Shown here: positions 26,466-35,494 of the stretch, piece after piece | Layout: each line of letters begins with the position of its first letter | Numbering within the stretch: position 1 is the first letter of the stretch | Assembly: GCA_965226695.1 (NCBI GenBank) | Contig: OZ245405.1 | Coordinates: 1,178,001 to 1,242,000, forward strand | From: CATOSD01 sp965226695 | GTDB lineage: Bacteria > Chloroflexota > Dehalococcoidia > Lucifugimonadales > CATOSD01 | DNA: 64,000 nucleotides | Direction: 5' to 3' | The notes under the pieces: generated by a model | Database searches by the model: none | The model's input: the letters and a program-made list of their open reading frames with translations, nothing else | Told to the model about the DNA's origin: nothing | Position numbers and translations under genes: made by a program

Positions 26466-27167
26466 GTGAACTTTGGCGTGGTGGTGTTCCCCGGCACCTG
26501 GAGCGACGCCGACTGCTACTATGCTCTGGATGGCGTGCTCGGCCAGCCGGTGAGGTACGTCTGGCACAGGGAGAGCGACCTGTCGGGGTTGGACTGCCTG
26601 ATTCTGCCCGGCGGGTTCTCTTACGGCGACTATCTCAGGCCGGGAGCCATCGCCCGATTCTCGCCGGTCATGGACGCGGTCAAGCGATTCGCGGCGGACG
26701 GCGGGGCCGTGCTTGGCATCTGCAACGGCTTTCAGATTCTCTGCGAAGCAGGACTACTGCCCGGCGCGCTCATGCCCAACGCCAGTCTCCAGTTCCGGTG
26801 CGAGTGGGTAAACCTTCGCGTGGAGGGCGCCCGTACGCCGTTCACCCAGGGCATTGCGTCAGGCAGTGTGCTGAGAGTGCCCATATCGCACGGCGAGGGC
26901 AACTACTTCGCAGACGACGCGACCCTCTCCACGCTGGAGTCGGGAGGCCGCGTGGCCTTCCGCTACTGCGACCCATCGGGGGCCGTGACGGACGATTCCA
27001 ACCCGAACGGCTCGCTGAGCAACATCGCCGGCATAGTCAACGAGCGCGGTAACGTGCTGGGCATGATGCCGCACCCAGAGCGATGCTGCGAGGCGCTGCT
27101 GGGCGGCGAGGACGGCAGGCTGCTGTTCGAGTCGATCATCGCCCATGGCCTGTTGGCGGGAACGTAG
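26466..27167 (+). CDS. purQ: Phosphoribosylformylglycinamidine synthase subunit PurQ
   Basis: Protein of 233 residues, the class I glutamine amidotransferase subunit that supplies ammonia to PurL in step four of purine synthesis. NFGVVVFPGTWSDADCYYAL is the N-terminus, LILPGGFSYGDYLRPGAIARF the first loop, AVLGICNGFQILCEAGLLPGAL the nucleophile elbow with the catalytic Cys, and GMMPHPERC the His-Glu of the triad. The start is a GTG, 19 bases after the YqeY stop. purL and purS are not in the window. Confidence 0.94.
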   Translation: MNFGVVVFPGTWSDADCYYALDGVLGQPVRYVWHRESDLSGLDCLILPGGFSYGDYLRPGAIARFSPVMDAVKRFAADGGAVLGICNGFQILCEAGLLPGALMPNASLQFRCEWVNLRVEGARTPFTQGIASGSVLRVPISHGEGNYFADDATLSTLESGGRVAFRYCDPSGAVTDDSNPNGSLSNIAGIVNERGNVLGMMPHPERCCEALLGGEDGRLLFESIIAHGLLAGT

Positions 27168-27212
27168 GGGGAGGTTGAGGTTAGGGATGCTCGAATCGGC
27201 ATTGGGGAGAAA

Positions 27213-28247
27213 ATGGAATCCATTTCGGATCGTTTCACATTAGAAGACGTCGACCGAGCTGGCCGAATTATTGCAGACCATCCTCTCATAGGTGAACCTG
27301 ATAACGAATGGCTGCAAGCGGCTCGCTTGGTGAACGCGTGGCGCACTATGCACAGCCGGCCCCTCAACACATTCCAAGTAAACCTTCGCCGAAGGGTAGG
27401 TCAACGCGACATTGTCGCGCGGCGACTCAAACGACTGCCGTCAATCATTGATAAGCTCGTGCGCCTGCCCAGGATTCGCTTGTCGCAGATGCAAGACATA
27501 GGCGGCTGCCGTGCGGTCGTTGGCAGTTCCGATGGGGCCTTCAATCTCGCGTCGGAGCTCGTGGATAGCCGAATCCGCCACGAATTGGTTCGCTACAACG
27601 ACTACATCACGAACCCACGTTCCACAGATTATCGCAGCCTCCATATGGTATACGCATACAATAGCGACCACATAAGGCAATGGCAGGTCTCTAGCGTCGA
27701 AATCCAGATCCGTTCCAGGCTCCAGCACCAGTGGGCGACGGCCGTCGAGACGGTAGGAACGTTCATTGGTGAAGACCTCAAGTCCAATGTAGGCGATGCT
27801 ACCTGGCTCCGCTTCTTCGCGCTTATGAGCACTGTCATCGCCTACCGAGAGGGAACGCCAGCAGTACCGAATACGCCCACGAATTTCGGACGACTGGTCA
27901 ACGAAATTGAAGAGTGCGACCGGTTCCTTGGCGTCTCCGAACGATTGGTCGCGTTCCGGCAAATCACCCGTAGAATACAGTCTCTCCGTGGAATCCGCAA
28001 TCATTGGGTTGTGTTAGAACTTAACCTGGAAACAGGTAATGCCACCGGCCAAGCCTTCAGACCCAAAGATCTACCGAATGCGACCTCTCTCTATCTCGAC
28101 AAGGAACTGGAGAACCAGGGGAATCCGCGTGTCGATGTTGTGATGGTGTCGGCTAACTCGCTGTCCGCACTCAGAAGGGCCTACCCAAACTACTTCGCTG
28201 ACTTGACAGACTTCACGCGCTTGTTCCAGCAATCTCTTGCGAACTAG
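27213..28247 (+). CDS. Stand-alone RelA/SpoT synthetase-domain protein
   Basis: Protein of 344 residues with one recognisable domain, the (p)ppGpp synthetase fold. RLKRLPSIIDKL (71-82) is the nucleotide-binding helix. MQDIGGCRAVV has the Mg-binding Asp at about 95. YITNPRSTDYRSLH (131-144) corresponds to the YxxPKxxGYxSLH motif, and VEIQIRSRLQHQWA (162-175) carries the catalytic Glu at about 163. No HD hydrolase, TGS or ACT domain is present. The C-terminal 150 residues (ending RRAYPNYFADLTDFTRLFQQ) are family-specific. It is less G+C-rich than purQ, whose 3' end it follows, suggesting acquisition. Some single-domain relatives are growth-inhibiting toxins (toxSAS) or phage-defence factors; which role applies here is unknown. 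Confidence 0.85.
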   Translation: MESISDRFTLEDVDRAGRIIADHPLIGEPDNEWLQAARLVNAWRTMHSRPLNTFQVNLRRRVGQRDIVARRLKRLPSIIDKLVRLPRIRLSQMQDIGGCRAVVGSSDGAFNLASELVDSRIRHELVRYNDYITNPRSTDYRSLHMVYAYNSDHIRQWQVSSVEIQIRSRLQHQWATAVETVGTFIGEDLKSNVGDATWLRFFALMSTVIAYREGTPAVPNTPTNFGRLVNEIEECDRFLGVSERLVAFRQITRRIQSLRGIRNHWVVLELNLETGNATGQAFRPKDLPNATSLYLDKELENQGNPRVDVVMVSANSLSALRRAYPNYFADLTDFTRLFQQSLAN

Positions 28248-28383
28248 CGACGGACATCTCTTTGAGTCGGCGTTCTCGTCTCGCTTTGGCCCTTCGGCCG
28301 CGCTCAACCGCCGCCTTAGCGACTCTCTCGAACCGCTGTGCAGGCGCCTCGGCCGGCCGAGGCTTTTTCACTCTGGAAGCCAT
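28213..28383 (-). CDS. Small basic ORF facing the RelA/SpoT-domain gene
   Basis: The ATG at 28381-28383 is preceded at 7 bases by GGAGGTG, a consensus ribosome site. It encodes 56 residues, about a third Lys/Arg (MASRVKKPRPAEAP, then RFERVAKAAVERGRRAKARRERRLKEM). Its last 35 bases overlap, tail to tail, the end of the RelA/SpoT-domain gene. I do not recognise a family. A helical, strongly basic protein could bind nucleic acid or an acidic partner. Convergent overlap with a possible toxin makes an antitoxin role conceivable, but no sequence motif supports it. Confidence 0.45.
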   Translation of the reverse strand: MASRVKKPRPAEAPAQRFERVAKAAVERGRRAKARRERRLKEMSVASSQEIAGTSA

Positions 28384-28547
28384 TCTGGACACCTCCGGTT
28401 CATACTCAGTTGCGCCCGATGACTGAGTAGTCTTAGCTAGAGTCTATAATCATTCTTTCAGTCTCAGAGGAAGAGTGTCAAGGCGGCCGCAAGGAACGTC
28501 AGCAGGGCAGTTGCCTCTGCCGCCGTGCAGGGCAGGCCGGATGCCGG

Positions 28548-30206
28548 CTACACCGCGCCCCTGTAGGAGAACGACTTCTCCTTCGGGTCCGTCACCATCT
28601 CCAGCAGCGCCGGTTGTCCGGACTCGATTACGCGCTGCGCCCTGAGAATCGACGGCACTATTTCGTCCGGGTCCTCCACCCGCTCGGCGTACGCACCCAT
28701 CGCCTCGCCTACCTTGGCGTAGTCGCCGCCCGTGTACCGCGTGCCATACAGCTCGTTGGCCGTCGGGAAGCTGTCCGGGCCGTAGATGCCCATATCGGAG
28801 TTGTTGAGAATGATGGTCAGGATGGGAATCCGTTCCCTCGCGGCCGTCTCGACGTCCATGCCGACCATGCCGAAACCGTAGTCGCCGATTATGTTGACGC
28901 AGAGCTTGTCGGGAGCTGCCATCTTCGCCCCCATCGCGAGTCCCAGGCTGTAGCCGAGCTGCGTCGACTTGCCCCAGGCGATGAAGCCGCGCGGCGTCGT
29001 AGTCTCGAAGAACGGTATCGTCTGGTCGCGGGGGCTGCCCGAGTCGTGCGTGACGATGGACTTCGAGCGGTCCAGCGTGTTCATCAGGTCCCAGATTACG
29101 CGGTAGGGGTTGAGCGGGCGCTCGCCGGACGTGAGCTTGGGCATCCATTCGGCGAGCCAGTCGCGCTTCACCGCGGCGATCTCCTCCGCGGGGTCGTGGC
29201 CGTCGCGCTCGCTGCGTGAACTTGAGCCGAGCTGCGCCCGGGTCTCGTCGATCAGCTGGCGCAACACCAGCCTGGCGTCGCCGATAATGGCGTGGTCAGG
29301 GGAGTAGTCCTTGTTCAGGTCGTTCTCGTCGTTCGTGACGTGAATGAGCGTCTTCGCGTCGAACTTGTCCGCACCGTAGTGTATGCGCGTGAAGCTGCAC
29401 CCGACGCCAAGCACCAGGTCGCAGCGCTCCATGAAGTGCACCACCGGCCCCGTAGTGGTCCCCGAACGGGTGCCAAGCGCCAGCTCGTGGTTCTCAGGGA
29501 AGGCGCTCTTTCCGGCCATGGTTGTCATTACAGGCGCTCGGACCAGCTCCGCCAGTTCCAGCAACTCGTCGCACGCCTCGGCGTAGAGGACTCCCTGGCC
29601 CGCCTGCAACACGGGGCGGGAAGCGCCCAGCAGCATGCGGACGGCTGTCCGCACGTCCTGAGAGTCGCCCGCGGACAGCCGCCGCGCTACGGGTGTGTAG
29701 TCGCCCACTCCGTCGGGGACCGGGCCCCGCAGCACGTCGGCGGGCAGGTCGAGCAGCACGGGGCTGGGCCGGCCCATCCTGAGCTGGCTGAATGCGCGGC
29801 GCATCACCTCCGGGATGTTCTGCACGCCCGCGATCTGTCCGGCCCACTTGGTCACGTGCTCGTAGCTGCGGCTGGGGCTGAACGTGGGATGAACGCCGTG
29901 TCTGTCGCGCTGCGCCGACGCCGGCAGCAGCAGAATGGGCACCGAGTCCGCGTAGGCCTGTGCCACGCCCGCGAATGCGTTCTCCGCGCCCGGCCCGGCC
30001 TGCATGGCGAAGACGCCGGTGCCGCGGCCGTTCGTGACACGGCTGTAGCCGTCCGCCAGGTTCACGCCGACCCTCTCCTGCCGGAAGATGAGCGGGCGGA
30101 TGCCGACCTTGGCCCCCGCTTCTTCCAGCCTGTTCATGGGGATGACCCCCATAAAGTCGACGCCCTCTGCCTTGAGAATCCGAGCTATCAGGTCTGCGCC
30201 AATCAT
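28548..30206 (-). CDS. Thiamine-diphosphate-dependent enzyme (acetolactate synthase-like)
   Basis: Protein of 552 residues with the three-domain ThDP enzyme layout. The N-terminal Pyr domain has the catalytic Glu in RQERVGVNLADGYSR. A central domain has the RPVLQAGQGVLYAEA strand. The C-terminal PP domain has GDYGFGMVGMDVETAARERIPILTIILNN, the metal-binding GDG-X(24-27)-NN motif with GDY at its start. The substrate is unclear: subgroup relatives are labelled acetolactate synthase, oxalyl-CoA decarboxylase-like or benzoylformate decarboxylase-like, and no small regulatory subunit gene is adjacent, arguing against biosynthetic IlvB. Confidence 0.88.
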   Translation of the reverse strand: MIGADLIARILKAEGVDFMGVIPMNRLEEAGAKVGIRPLIFRQERVGVNLADGYSRVTNGRGTGVFAMQAGPGAENAFAGVAQAYADSVPILLLPASAQRDRHGVHPTFSPSRSYEHVTKWAGQIAGVQNIPEVMRRAFSQLRMGRPSPVLLDLPADVLRGPVPDGVGDYTPVARRLSAGDSQDVRTAVRMLLGASRPVLQAGQGVLYAEACDELLELAELVRAPVMTTMAGKSAFPENHELALGTRSGTTTGPVVHFMERCDLVLGVGCSFTRIHYGADKFDAKTLIHVTNDENDLNKDYSPDHAIIGDARLVLRQLIDETRAQLGSSSRSERDGHDPAEEIAAVKRDWLAEWMPKLTSGERPLNPYRVIWDLMNTLDRSKSIVTHDSGSPRDQTIPFFETTTPRGFIAWGKSTQLGYSLGLAMGAKMAAPDKLCVNIIGDYGFGMVGMDVETAARERIPILTIILNNSDMGIYGPDSFPTANELYGTRYTGGDYAKVGEAMGAYAERVEDPDEIVPSILRAQRVIESGQPALLEMVTDPKEKSFSYRGAV

Positions 30207-30279
30207 AATGGGATGTCCTTTCGTCGGGGCAGTTGTCAGTTGTCAGTCGTCAGTAGGGAGGAGCGTTGACTACTGATGA

Positions 30280-30993
30280 CTATCTGCTGGCAGGGGGCGG
30301 ACCCTGGGAGAAGGCCGCCTCGGGGTCGTTGGCCCTGAGTGAGAAGTAGTCTATCTTGGGCTTGAAGAGCTCCAGCACGCGGCGAAGCTCGACTATCGGC
30401 GTCGGGTGATCGTCGACTCGCAGGTCGACCCGCGAGAAGCTTTCGCTGCCGTAGACCAGCAGCGCGGCGGAGTGGTACGGAGTCATGTCTCGCCGCTCGC
30501 CTCCCGCCTCTTGCCCGGCCTCCAGCGCCGACAGCAGGCGCTCTTCCAGGCTTACCGACTCCCGCTCTACGAATGTCTTCGACATCGCTGCCACCACGCG
30601 CTCGCCCGCGAGGCCGTTGCCCATGGCCACGTGGTCGGGCAGGGCGACGTGGCCGGCCCACGGGCCGTTGCGCGCGCCCGTCCTTGCGAACGACTCGCCG
30701 CCAATCGATACCGCGCCTATCTGCCTGCGCTCGACGTGGGCGTCCTCCGACTCGACGACGCCGACGGCCTCCGTGGGCGTCCGCCCCTTTGCCATCAGCG
30801 CCAGCAGCCGCGGCCCAATGCGCGGGTCGGTGGCCGCCTGCGTGGACACTGCGCCCACGCCGGGCGTGACGTAGGGGCACCGCGACCCGACGCACAGATC
30901 GCTGGTGGTTATCGCCACCCCCAGCATACCCGTGCGGGCGCAGCGGCCGATGATCGAGAAGGTGCTGAAGTCGATTCCGAGCGAGTAGCGCAT
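30280..30993 (-). CDS. DUF1028 family protein (Ntn-hydrolase-like)
   Basis: Protein of 237 residues. FSTFSIIGRCARTGMLGVAITTSDLCVGSRCPYVTPGVGAVSTQAATDPRIGPRLLALMAKG is the DUF1028 signature. These proteins have an Ntn-hydrolase fold and often accompany amidase and amidohydrolase genes; no reaction is established. The start is the ATG at 30991-30993 by homology; upstream frame is unrelated. It lies directly upstream of the ThDP enzyme on the same strand, with 73 bases between. Confidence 0.88.
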   Translation of the reverse strand: MRYSLGIDFSTFSIIGRCARTGMLGVAITTSDLCVGSRCPYVTPGVGAVSTQAATDPRIGPRLLALMAKGRTPTEAVGVVESEDAHVERRQIGAVSIGGESFARTGARNGPWAGHVALPDHVAMGNGLAGERVVAAMSKTFVERESVSLEERLLSALEAGQEAGGERRDMTPYHSAALLVYGSESFSRVDLRVDDHPTPIVELRRVLELFKPKIDYFSLRANDPEAAFSQGPPPASR

Positions 30994-31154
30994 TCGTGTT
31001 CCACTCCTGCGTCGTCGGCCCGGCGCCAGCCGGCGGCCGCAGGCCGATTCTAGCCCAAATTCGGCGCGCGCGTCCACACGCTCACCTTGAAGGCGGGGCC
31101 GCGGTCGCTGATACAATCGCGGCCAACCGGTTTGATGCGTAACAGGGAGGAACC

Positions 31155-31493
31155 ATGATTTCGATTTTCGTCACCTTACAGGTCAAGGGGGAGTTCAGGG
31201 AACAGTTCATGGAGGCAAGCCTGGGAGACGCCCAGGGCTCGGTGCGCGACGAGCCGGGGTGCTTCCGATTCGACATCTTGCAGAGCAACGAAGACCCCAA
31301 CCGTTTTCACCTGTACGAGGTGTACCAGGACGACGCGGCGCTGGAGGCCCACCGGAACGCTCCCCACTTCAAGAAGTGGATCGAGACGGTGGAGGACTGG
31401 TTCGAAGGCGACAGGACCCGCGTCGAGATGACGACGATCTTCCCGTCCGACGAGGGCTGGCGCAGCCAGAAGCCGCACCTGTTGCACTGGTAA
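31155..31493 (+). CDS. Antibiotic biosynthesis monooxygenase-fold protein (ABM, YgiN/LsrG-like)
   Basis: Protein of 112 residues, a dimeric alpha/beta-barrel half. IFVTLQVKGEFREQFMEASLGDAQGSVRDEPGCFRFDILQ with the family's 'EPGC..FD' and NRFHLYEVYQDDAALEAHRNAPHFKKW are the ABM core. Members cleave or isomerise small hydroxylated molecules; the reaction is not predictable. AGGGAGG lies upstream of the ATG. It precedes the BNR-repeat gene on the same strand by about 40 bases. Confidence 0.9.
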   Translation: MISIFVTLQVKGEFREQFMEASLGDAQGSVRDEPGCFRFDILQSNEDPNRFHLYEVYQDDAALEAHRNAPHFKKWIETVEDWFEGDRTRVEMTTIFPSDEGWRSQKPHLLHW

Positions 31494-31533
31494 CGGCCCC
31501 CAATTCCCAATCAGGTTGCGAGGTAGGCTCCTC

Positions 31534-32659
31534 ATGGCAAGCAAGACGAGTGTAACCAAGCTGGCGCTGCTGGTCGGCACCCGCAAGGGCGCGGTGACGA
31601 TAACGGGCGACGCGGAGCGCGAGCGGTGGGATGTTGGCGACCTGAAGTGCCAGGGCGAGGACGTGTTCCACCTGGTCTACGACGCGCGCACCGGCAGCAC
31701 ACTGGCGGCAATCAACAGCGAAGTCTGGGGACCGGAGGTCCGCACCAGCCCCGACGTGGGCGCGACGTGGAGCAGCGCCGAAGGACAGCCCCGATTCGTC
31801 GGTGTGGATGGGCGCACTGTGGGCAAGATCTGGCACATACGGCCAGGCCCCGACCAGACGCCGAGCGTACTCTTCGCCGGCGTCGACCCCGCCGCGCTGT
31901 TTCGTAGCGACGACCACGGCGCGACGGGGCAGGAGGTGGTGGGCTTGACGAGCCACCCGACGCGGGATGAGTGGTGGGGCGGACTCGGCGGGCTGTGCCT
32001 GCACAGCATCGTGCTCGATCCCGACGACGACGCGCGCATGTGGGTCGGCATCTCCGCGGTGGGCGTGCTGGGGACGGAGGACGCGGGCGAAAGCTGGCGA
32101 CTTATGAACAAAGGGCTGTGGGCGGACTACCTGCCCGAGCGTTTTCCGGAGCTCGGCCAGTGCCCCCACAAGCTGCTCGGGGACCAGTCGCGGCCGGGCA
32201 CGCTGGTGCAGCAGAGCCACTGCGGCGTGTTTCGATCGGACTGCGGCGGCGAAAGCTGGGAGGACGTGTCCGTCGGGCTGCCGTCGCGGTTCGGATTCGT
32301 GCTGGGCCTGCACTCGCGAGAGCCGGACACATACTACGTCGTGCCGGAGGACAAGGTGATGGCCGACGGGGAGATCGGCGGAAACGTGCGATACGTCACC
32401 GACGCGAGGTTTCGCGTCTACCGCGCCCGCGACGGAGGCCGGAATTGGGAGGCGCTGACGAATGGACTGCCACAGGAACGCGCCTACCTGCACGTGATGC
32501 GAGAGGGCATGGCCACCGACTCGCTGGACCCGTGCGGCATATACGTCGGCACCACCCGCGGGGCAGGTGTTCTACAGCCGCGACGATGGCGATAGCTGGC
32601 GGCTGCTGGTCGAGAACCTGCCGCCCATCAACTCCATCGAGGTGGCGCAGGTCGAATAG
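31534..32659 (+). pseudogene. BNR/sialidase-like beta-propeller protein with a late frameshift
   Basis: The N-terminal 345 residues show repeated Asp-box-like blades (TSPDVGATW, SDDHGATGQE, TEDAGESWRLMNKG, SDCGGESWEDVS, RARDGGRNWEALTNGL), as in WD40/YVTN/BNR-type glycosyl hydrolase-related proteins. In the starting frame it ends with TTRGAGVLQPRRWR. One base earlier or later, the sequence continues perfectly as QVFYSRDDGDSWRLLVENLPP and stops at 32657-32659. The switch falls at the GGGG run near 32563-32566, so one G is inserted. The frame-corrected protein of about 374 residues is the expected family length. Only the final blade is affected, so partial function is possible. Confidence 0.85.
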
Positions 32660-32697
32660 CCCGGCGCGGCCAATCGGCTCAGTTGGTTGTCGGGCGC

Positions 32698-34437
32698 CTA
32701 CCGCCGCCCGAACTCGCGCTCGAGCTGGCTGGCGCGGAGGTGGATGGTGGTGGGGCGGCCGTGGGGGCACGTGTTGGGCTGCTCGCACCGCTCTAGCTGG
32801 CGGCTCAGCTCGCTCATCTCCTCGTGGGTCAGCGTCTTGCCTGCCCTGATGGCGACATGGCACGCCAGCGAGTAGGCCGCCCGCTCCTCCCACGTCTCGA
32901 AACCGCCGCCCTCGGACATCGTGTCCAGCACCTCCCGGAACACCTTGCCCGGGTCGGTCGAGTCCACCAACGCCGGGACGGCGCGGACCAGGAACGCCGC
33001 CTCGCCGAACCGCTCCACCACGAAGCCCAGTCCGGCGATCAGCTCCGAGTGGGACTCCGCCAACTCCGCCTGGTCCTCTGTCAGGTGCACCGTCGCCGGC
33101 TCAAGCAGACTCTGGGTCTGCGGCGAGCGAGACGCCGCCTCCGCACGCACCCGCTCGAAGACGACCCGCTCGTGCGCGGCGTGCTGGTCGATCAGGTACA
33201 TGCCGTCCGGGCCTTCCGCGACGATGTAGGTGCTCTGCATCTGCCCCAGCACCCTAAGCACGGGTAGGGCTGCCCTCGGCGTGGCCGCCTCCGCGTGCTC
33301 CGGATCCATTCCGTCGGCGCCGGGAGCGGGGCGCTCAGACGCGAACGGCACGTTGGGCCAGAATGCCGCGCCCCGGGGCTGCGAGGCTGCGGCGTGCTCG
33401 GCGGGAGAGCCGTGTACCGAGCGCACCGCGGGCACGGGGGCCTGCGCGGTAAGTGTCTCCCGGACCGCCTGTTGCAGCGCGCCGAACACCCGGTTGTCGT
33501 GCCGGAAGCGCACCTCGCTCTTGGCGGGGTGCACGTTTACGTCGATGTCCTCGTGGGGAATGGCGATGCTGACCACGGCGAGCGGGAGGCGCCGCTCCAT
33601 GAGAAAGCCGTGGTAGGCCTGTTCGAGCGCGAACGACAGCATTCGGTTTTGCGCCCAGCGCCCGTTGACGAAGAAGCTGATGTGGTTGCGGTTGGCGCGG
33701 GTCAGCTCGGGCGAGCTGATCATGCCGGACGCGAAGGGCGCGTCGTCGTCCTCGCCGTGTGCCTGCACTATCTCCAGCATCTGCCGCGCCACGTCGAGGC
33801 CGTACACGGCGGCGAACGCCTCGCGCGCGTCGCCGCTTCCGGGGGTGGCGAACGACGACGACGTTCCGGTGTCCAGGGTGAATCGCACGTGGGGGTAGGC
33901 GAGGGCGTAGCGGCCCACCACGGTGTGGATGCGGGAGTTCTCGGTGGCCGTCGAGCGCAGGAACTTGCGACGTGCCGGATAGTCCTCGAACAGCCGGCCC
34001 ACGACGATGGCCGTGCCGCGCGCGGCCCCCAGGCGCTCTCTTGCCGTTACACGACCGCCCGCAAGGTCCAGGTGCGTGCCGGCGTCCTCATCCTCGGCGC
34101 GGGTGACGATGCTGACGCGCGAGACTGCGGCGATGCTGGGCAGAGCTTCGCCCCGGAAGCCGAGCGAGGCGATGGACTCCAACTCGCTCGCGGTTTCGAG
34201 CTTGCTGGTGGCGAAGCGTTGGAAGGCGAGGTCGACCTGGTCGGAAGGGATGCCGGCGCCGTCGTCTGCAACACGGATGCGCTCCACGCCGCCGCCGCGC
34301 ACCTGCACGGACACCTCGGACGCGCCTGCGTCCAGGGAGTTTTCGATGAGCTCCTTGACGACGGACGCCGGGCGCTCGATCACCTCACCGGCGGCGATGC
34401 GGGAGGCCACGTCGGGCGCGAGCACGCGGATCGTCAT
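32698..34437 (-). CDS. mutL: DNA mismatch repair protein MutL
   Basis: Protein of 579 residues. The GHKL ATPase motifs are at the N-terminus: GEVIERPASVVKELIENSLDAGA (motif I), RVADDGAGIP (II) and RFATSKLETASELESIASLGFRGEALPSIAAVS (III). The C-terminal domain has DQHAAHERVVFE, matching the DQHA(X)2E(X)4E endonuclease motif of MutL from organisms lacking MutH, plus CPHGRPTT at the end. The ATG at 34435-34437 gives the standard start, MTIRVLAPD; it is immediately flanked by a palindromic repeat, so the untranslated leader consists of that repeat. No mutS is present nearby, but mutS2 is at 59.8 kb. Confidence 0.96.
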   Translation of the reverse strand: MTIRVLAPDVASRIAAGEVIERPASVVKELIENSLDAGASEVSVQVRGGGVERIRVADDGAGIPSDQVDLAFQRFATSKLETASELESIASLGFRGEALPSIAAVSRVSIVTRAEDEDAGTHLDLAGGRVTARERLGAARGTAIVVGRLFEDYPARRKFLRSTATENSRIHTVVGRYALAYPHVRFTLDTGTSSSFATPGSGDAREAFAAVYGLDVARQMLEIVQAHGEDDDAPFASGMISSPELTRANRNHISFFVNGRWAQNRMLSFALEQAYHGFLMERRLPLAVVSIAIPHEDIDVNVHPAKSEVRFRHDNRVFGALQQAVRETLTAQAPVPAVRSVHGSPAEHAAASQPRGAAFWPNVPFASERPAPGADGMDPEHAEAATPRAALPVLRVLGQMQSTYIVAEGPDGMYLIDQHAAHERVVFERVRAEAASRSPQTQSLLEPATVHLTEDQAELAESHSELIAGLGFVVERFGEAAFLVRAVPALVDSTDPGKVFREVLDTMSEGGGFETWEERAAYSLACHVAIRAGKTLTHEEMSELSRQLERCEQPNTCPHGRPTTIHLRASQLEREFGRR

Positions 34438-34477
34438 GACCCCCATCCTAACCTTCCCCCTCGAGGGGGAAGGGACT
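34438..34477. repeat. Main dispersed repeat, short form
   Basis: ACCCCCATCCTAACC is followed by CTTCCCCCTCGAGGGGGAAG, a perfect 20-base palindrome, and GGAC. Same structure as at 12314, 44638, 46045, 54245, 59684 and 63768. It abuts the mutL start codon. Confidence 0.85.
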
Positions 34478-34498
34478 AAGCTGACACGTTCATCGGGG

Positions 34499-34930
34499 CT
34501 AATCCGCGCCGTTTGCGCCCGGGCGGAAGCCCACCTCGTCGGAGTAGCCGTACTCCACGTACTCCCGGACGATCTGGTAGATGCGGTCCATCTCGTTGTC
34601 CTTGAACTGCCGGAAGTAGTAGGGCCGGGCGACCACTCCGCCGAACTCGGTTACGATTTCGGGGTAGTCGTCGATGACGAAATCGGGGCGGACCGGCACG
34701 CCGAACGTCTCGAGGCCCGCCTCAAAGTCCTCCAGCGGTTTCTGGTACACGCCCGACACGAGGTCCTCCAGCTCGTGGCGCTCCACGTCGGCCGTCCTGA
34801 GGCCTACGCCGGACCAGATGAAGATGGTGTGACCGTCGCCGACAAGCTGTTCGAATACGGCGCGGGCGCCTGGTCTGAGGCTGCCGTCCATAGACTGCAG
34901 TGTGTAGTCCACGTCAAAGAAGATATTCAG
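34499..34930 (-). CDS. HAD-superfamily hydrolase-like protein with a probable CTG start
   Basis: Protein of 143 residues. NIFFDVDYTLQSMDGSLRPGARAVFEQLVGDGHTIFIWSGVG is a HAD core with the DxDxT-type motif I (DVDYT) and motif II (WSG). Later PDFVIDDYPEIVTEFGGVVARPYY is motif IV (DDYP). The first ATG lies after motif I, which would remove the catalytic Asp. In frame upstream, CTG at 34930 is preceded by GGAGG at six bases, giving a start (M)NIFFDVDYTL that matches the usual beginning of such proteins. A damaged copy of this same 5' region occurs at 37.6 kb. Substrate unknown. Confidence 0.75.
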   Translation of the reverse strand: MNIFFDVDYTLQSMDGSLRPGARAVFEQLVGDGHTIFIWSGVGLRTADVERHELEDLVSGVYQKPLEDFEAGLETFGVPVRPDFVIDDYPEIVTEFGGVVARPYYFRQFKDNEMDRIYQIVREYVEYGYSDEVGFRPGANGAD

Positions 34931-34979
34931 CGCAAACCTCCGCCTCGGGGCCGTTCATGGGGATGGAAATAACGGCCCC

Positions 34980-35390
34980 AATACTACCAGCAAACGCCCG
35001 GCGTGGCTAGAACGGCGGGGCCGGGCAGCAGTTTCGAGGGGATTGACGGGGACACCCCTGGAGCACGAAATCGCGGCTTTGCCCGGTGCCAATCGGCGAG
35101 TTGGGTGAGGTCTTTTGGCAAATTCTGTGTCATTTTGTGCCATTTCATAGCTGGGAGTATTGCCGGTGCGCCCTGTCCGGAAGGGCTGGCGAGCACGGGT
35201 CCGGCCTTGGATGACACAGTCTTGGGCGCAAACGATACAGTTCGGCCGGGGTCGCCAAACCCCGCATTCGTGGACTCCGGGCTACCGGGGGTCGATTCCT
35301 CGCCGTTGGCAGAATAGCACAGATGTGCGTAGCGTTCAAGAGCGTGGAATGGCGACGTGCGGAAGGTCTGCAGTGCCGGCATGATTGGCC
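34980..35390 (+). repeat. Non-coding repeat element shared with the 9.7-10.3 kb region
   Basis: AATTCTGTGTCATTTTGTGCC and CATTTCATAGCTGGGAGTATTG (35118-35165) match 9725-9775. GGGGGTCGATTCCTCG, AGAATAGCACAGATGTGCGT and TTCAAGAG (about 35286-35343) match 10237-10291. The order of the two blocks is the same in both places, so this is one element of about 300-400 bases in two diverged copies. The open frames across it are not conserved between copies, arguing for a non-coding role. Nothing else is seen between the HAD gene and the hydrolase. Confidence 0.65.
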
Positions 35391-35494
35391 ACTATCGCCG
35401 GCTCTGAACAGTTACCGCATGGTCCCAACACTAGTCGGTGTACCATAACGGGAGGTAAGACTATCGGAGCCTCTGACGAGTGGGAGTAACTACG

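Noticed and set aside
35003..35384. Open frames of 60-130 codons over the 35-kb repeat element
   Set aside because: Frames are not conserved in the related 9.7-10.3 kb copy, so the element is treated as non-coding.
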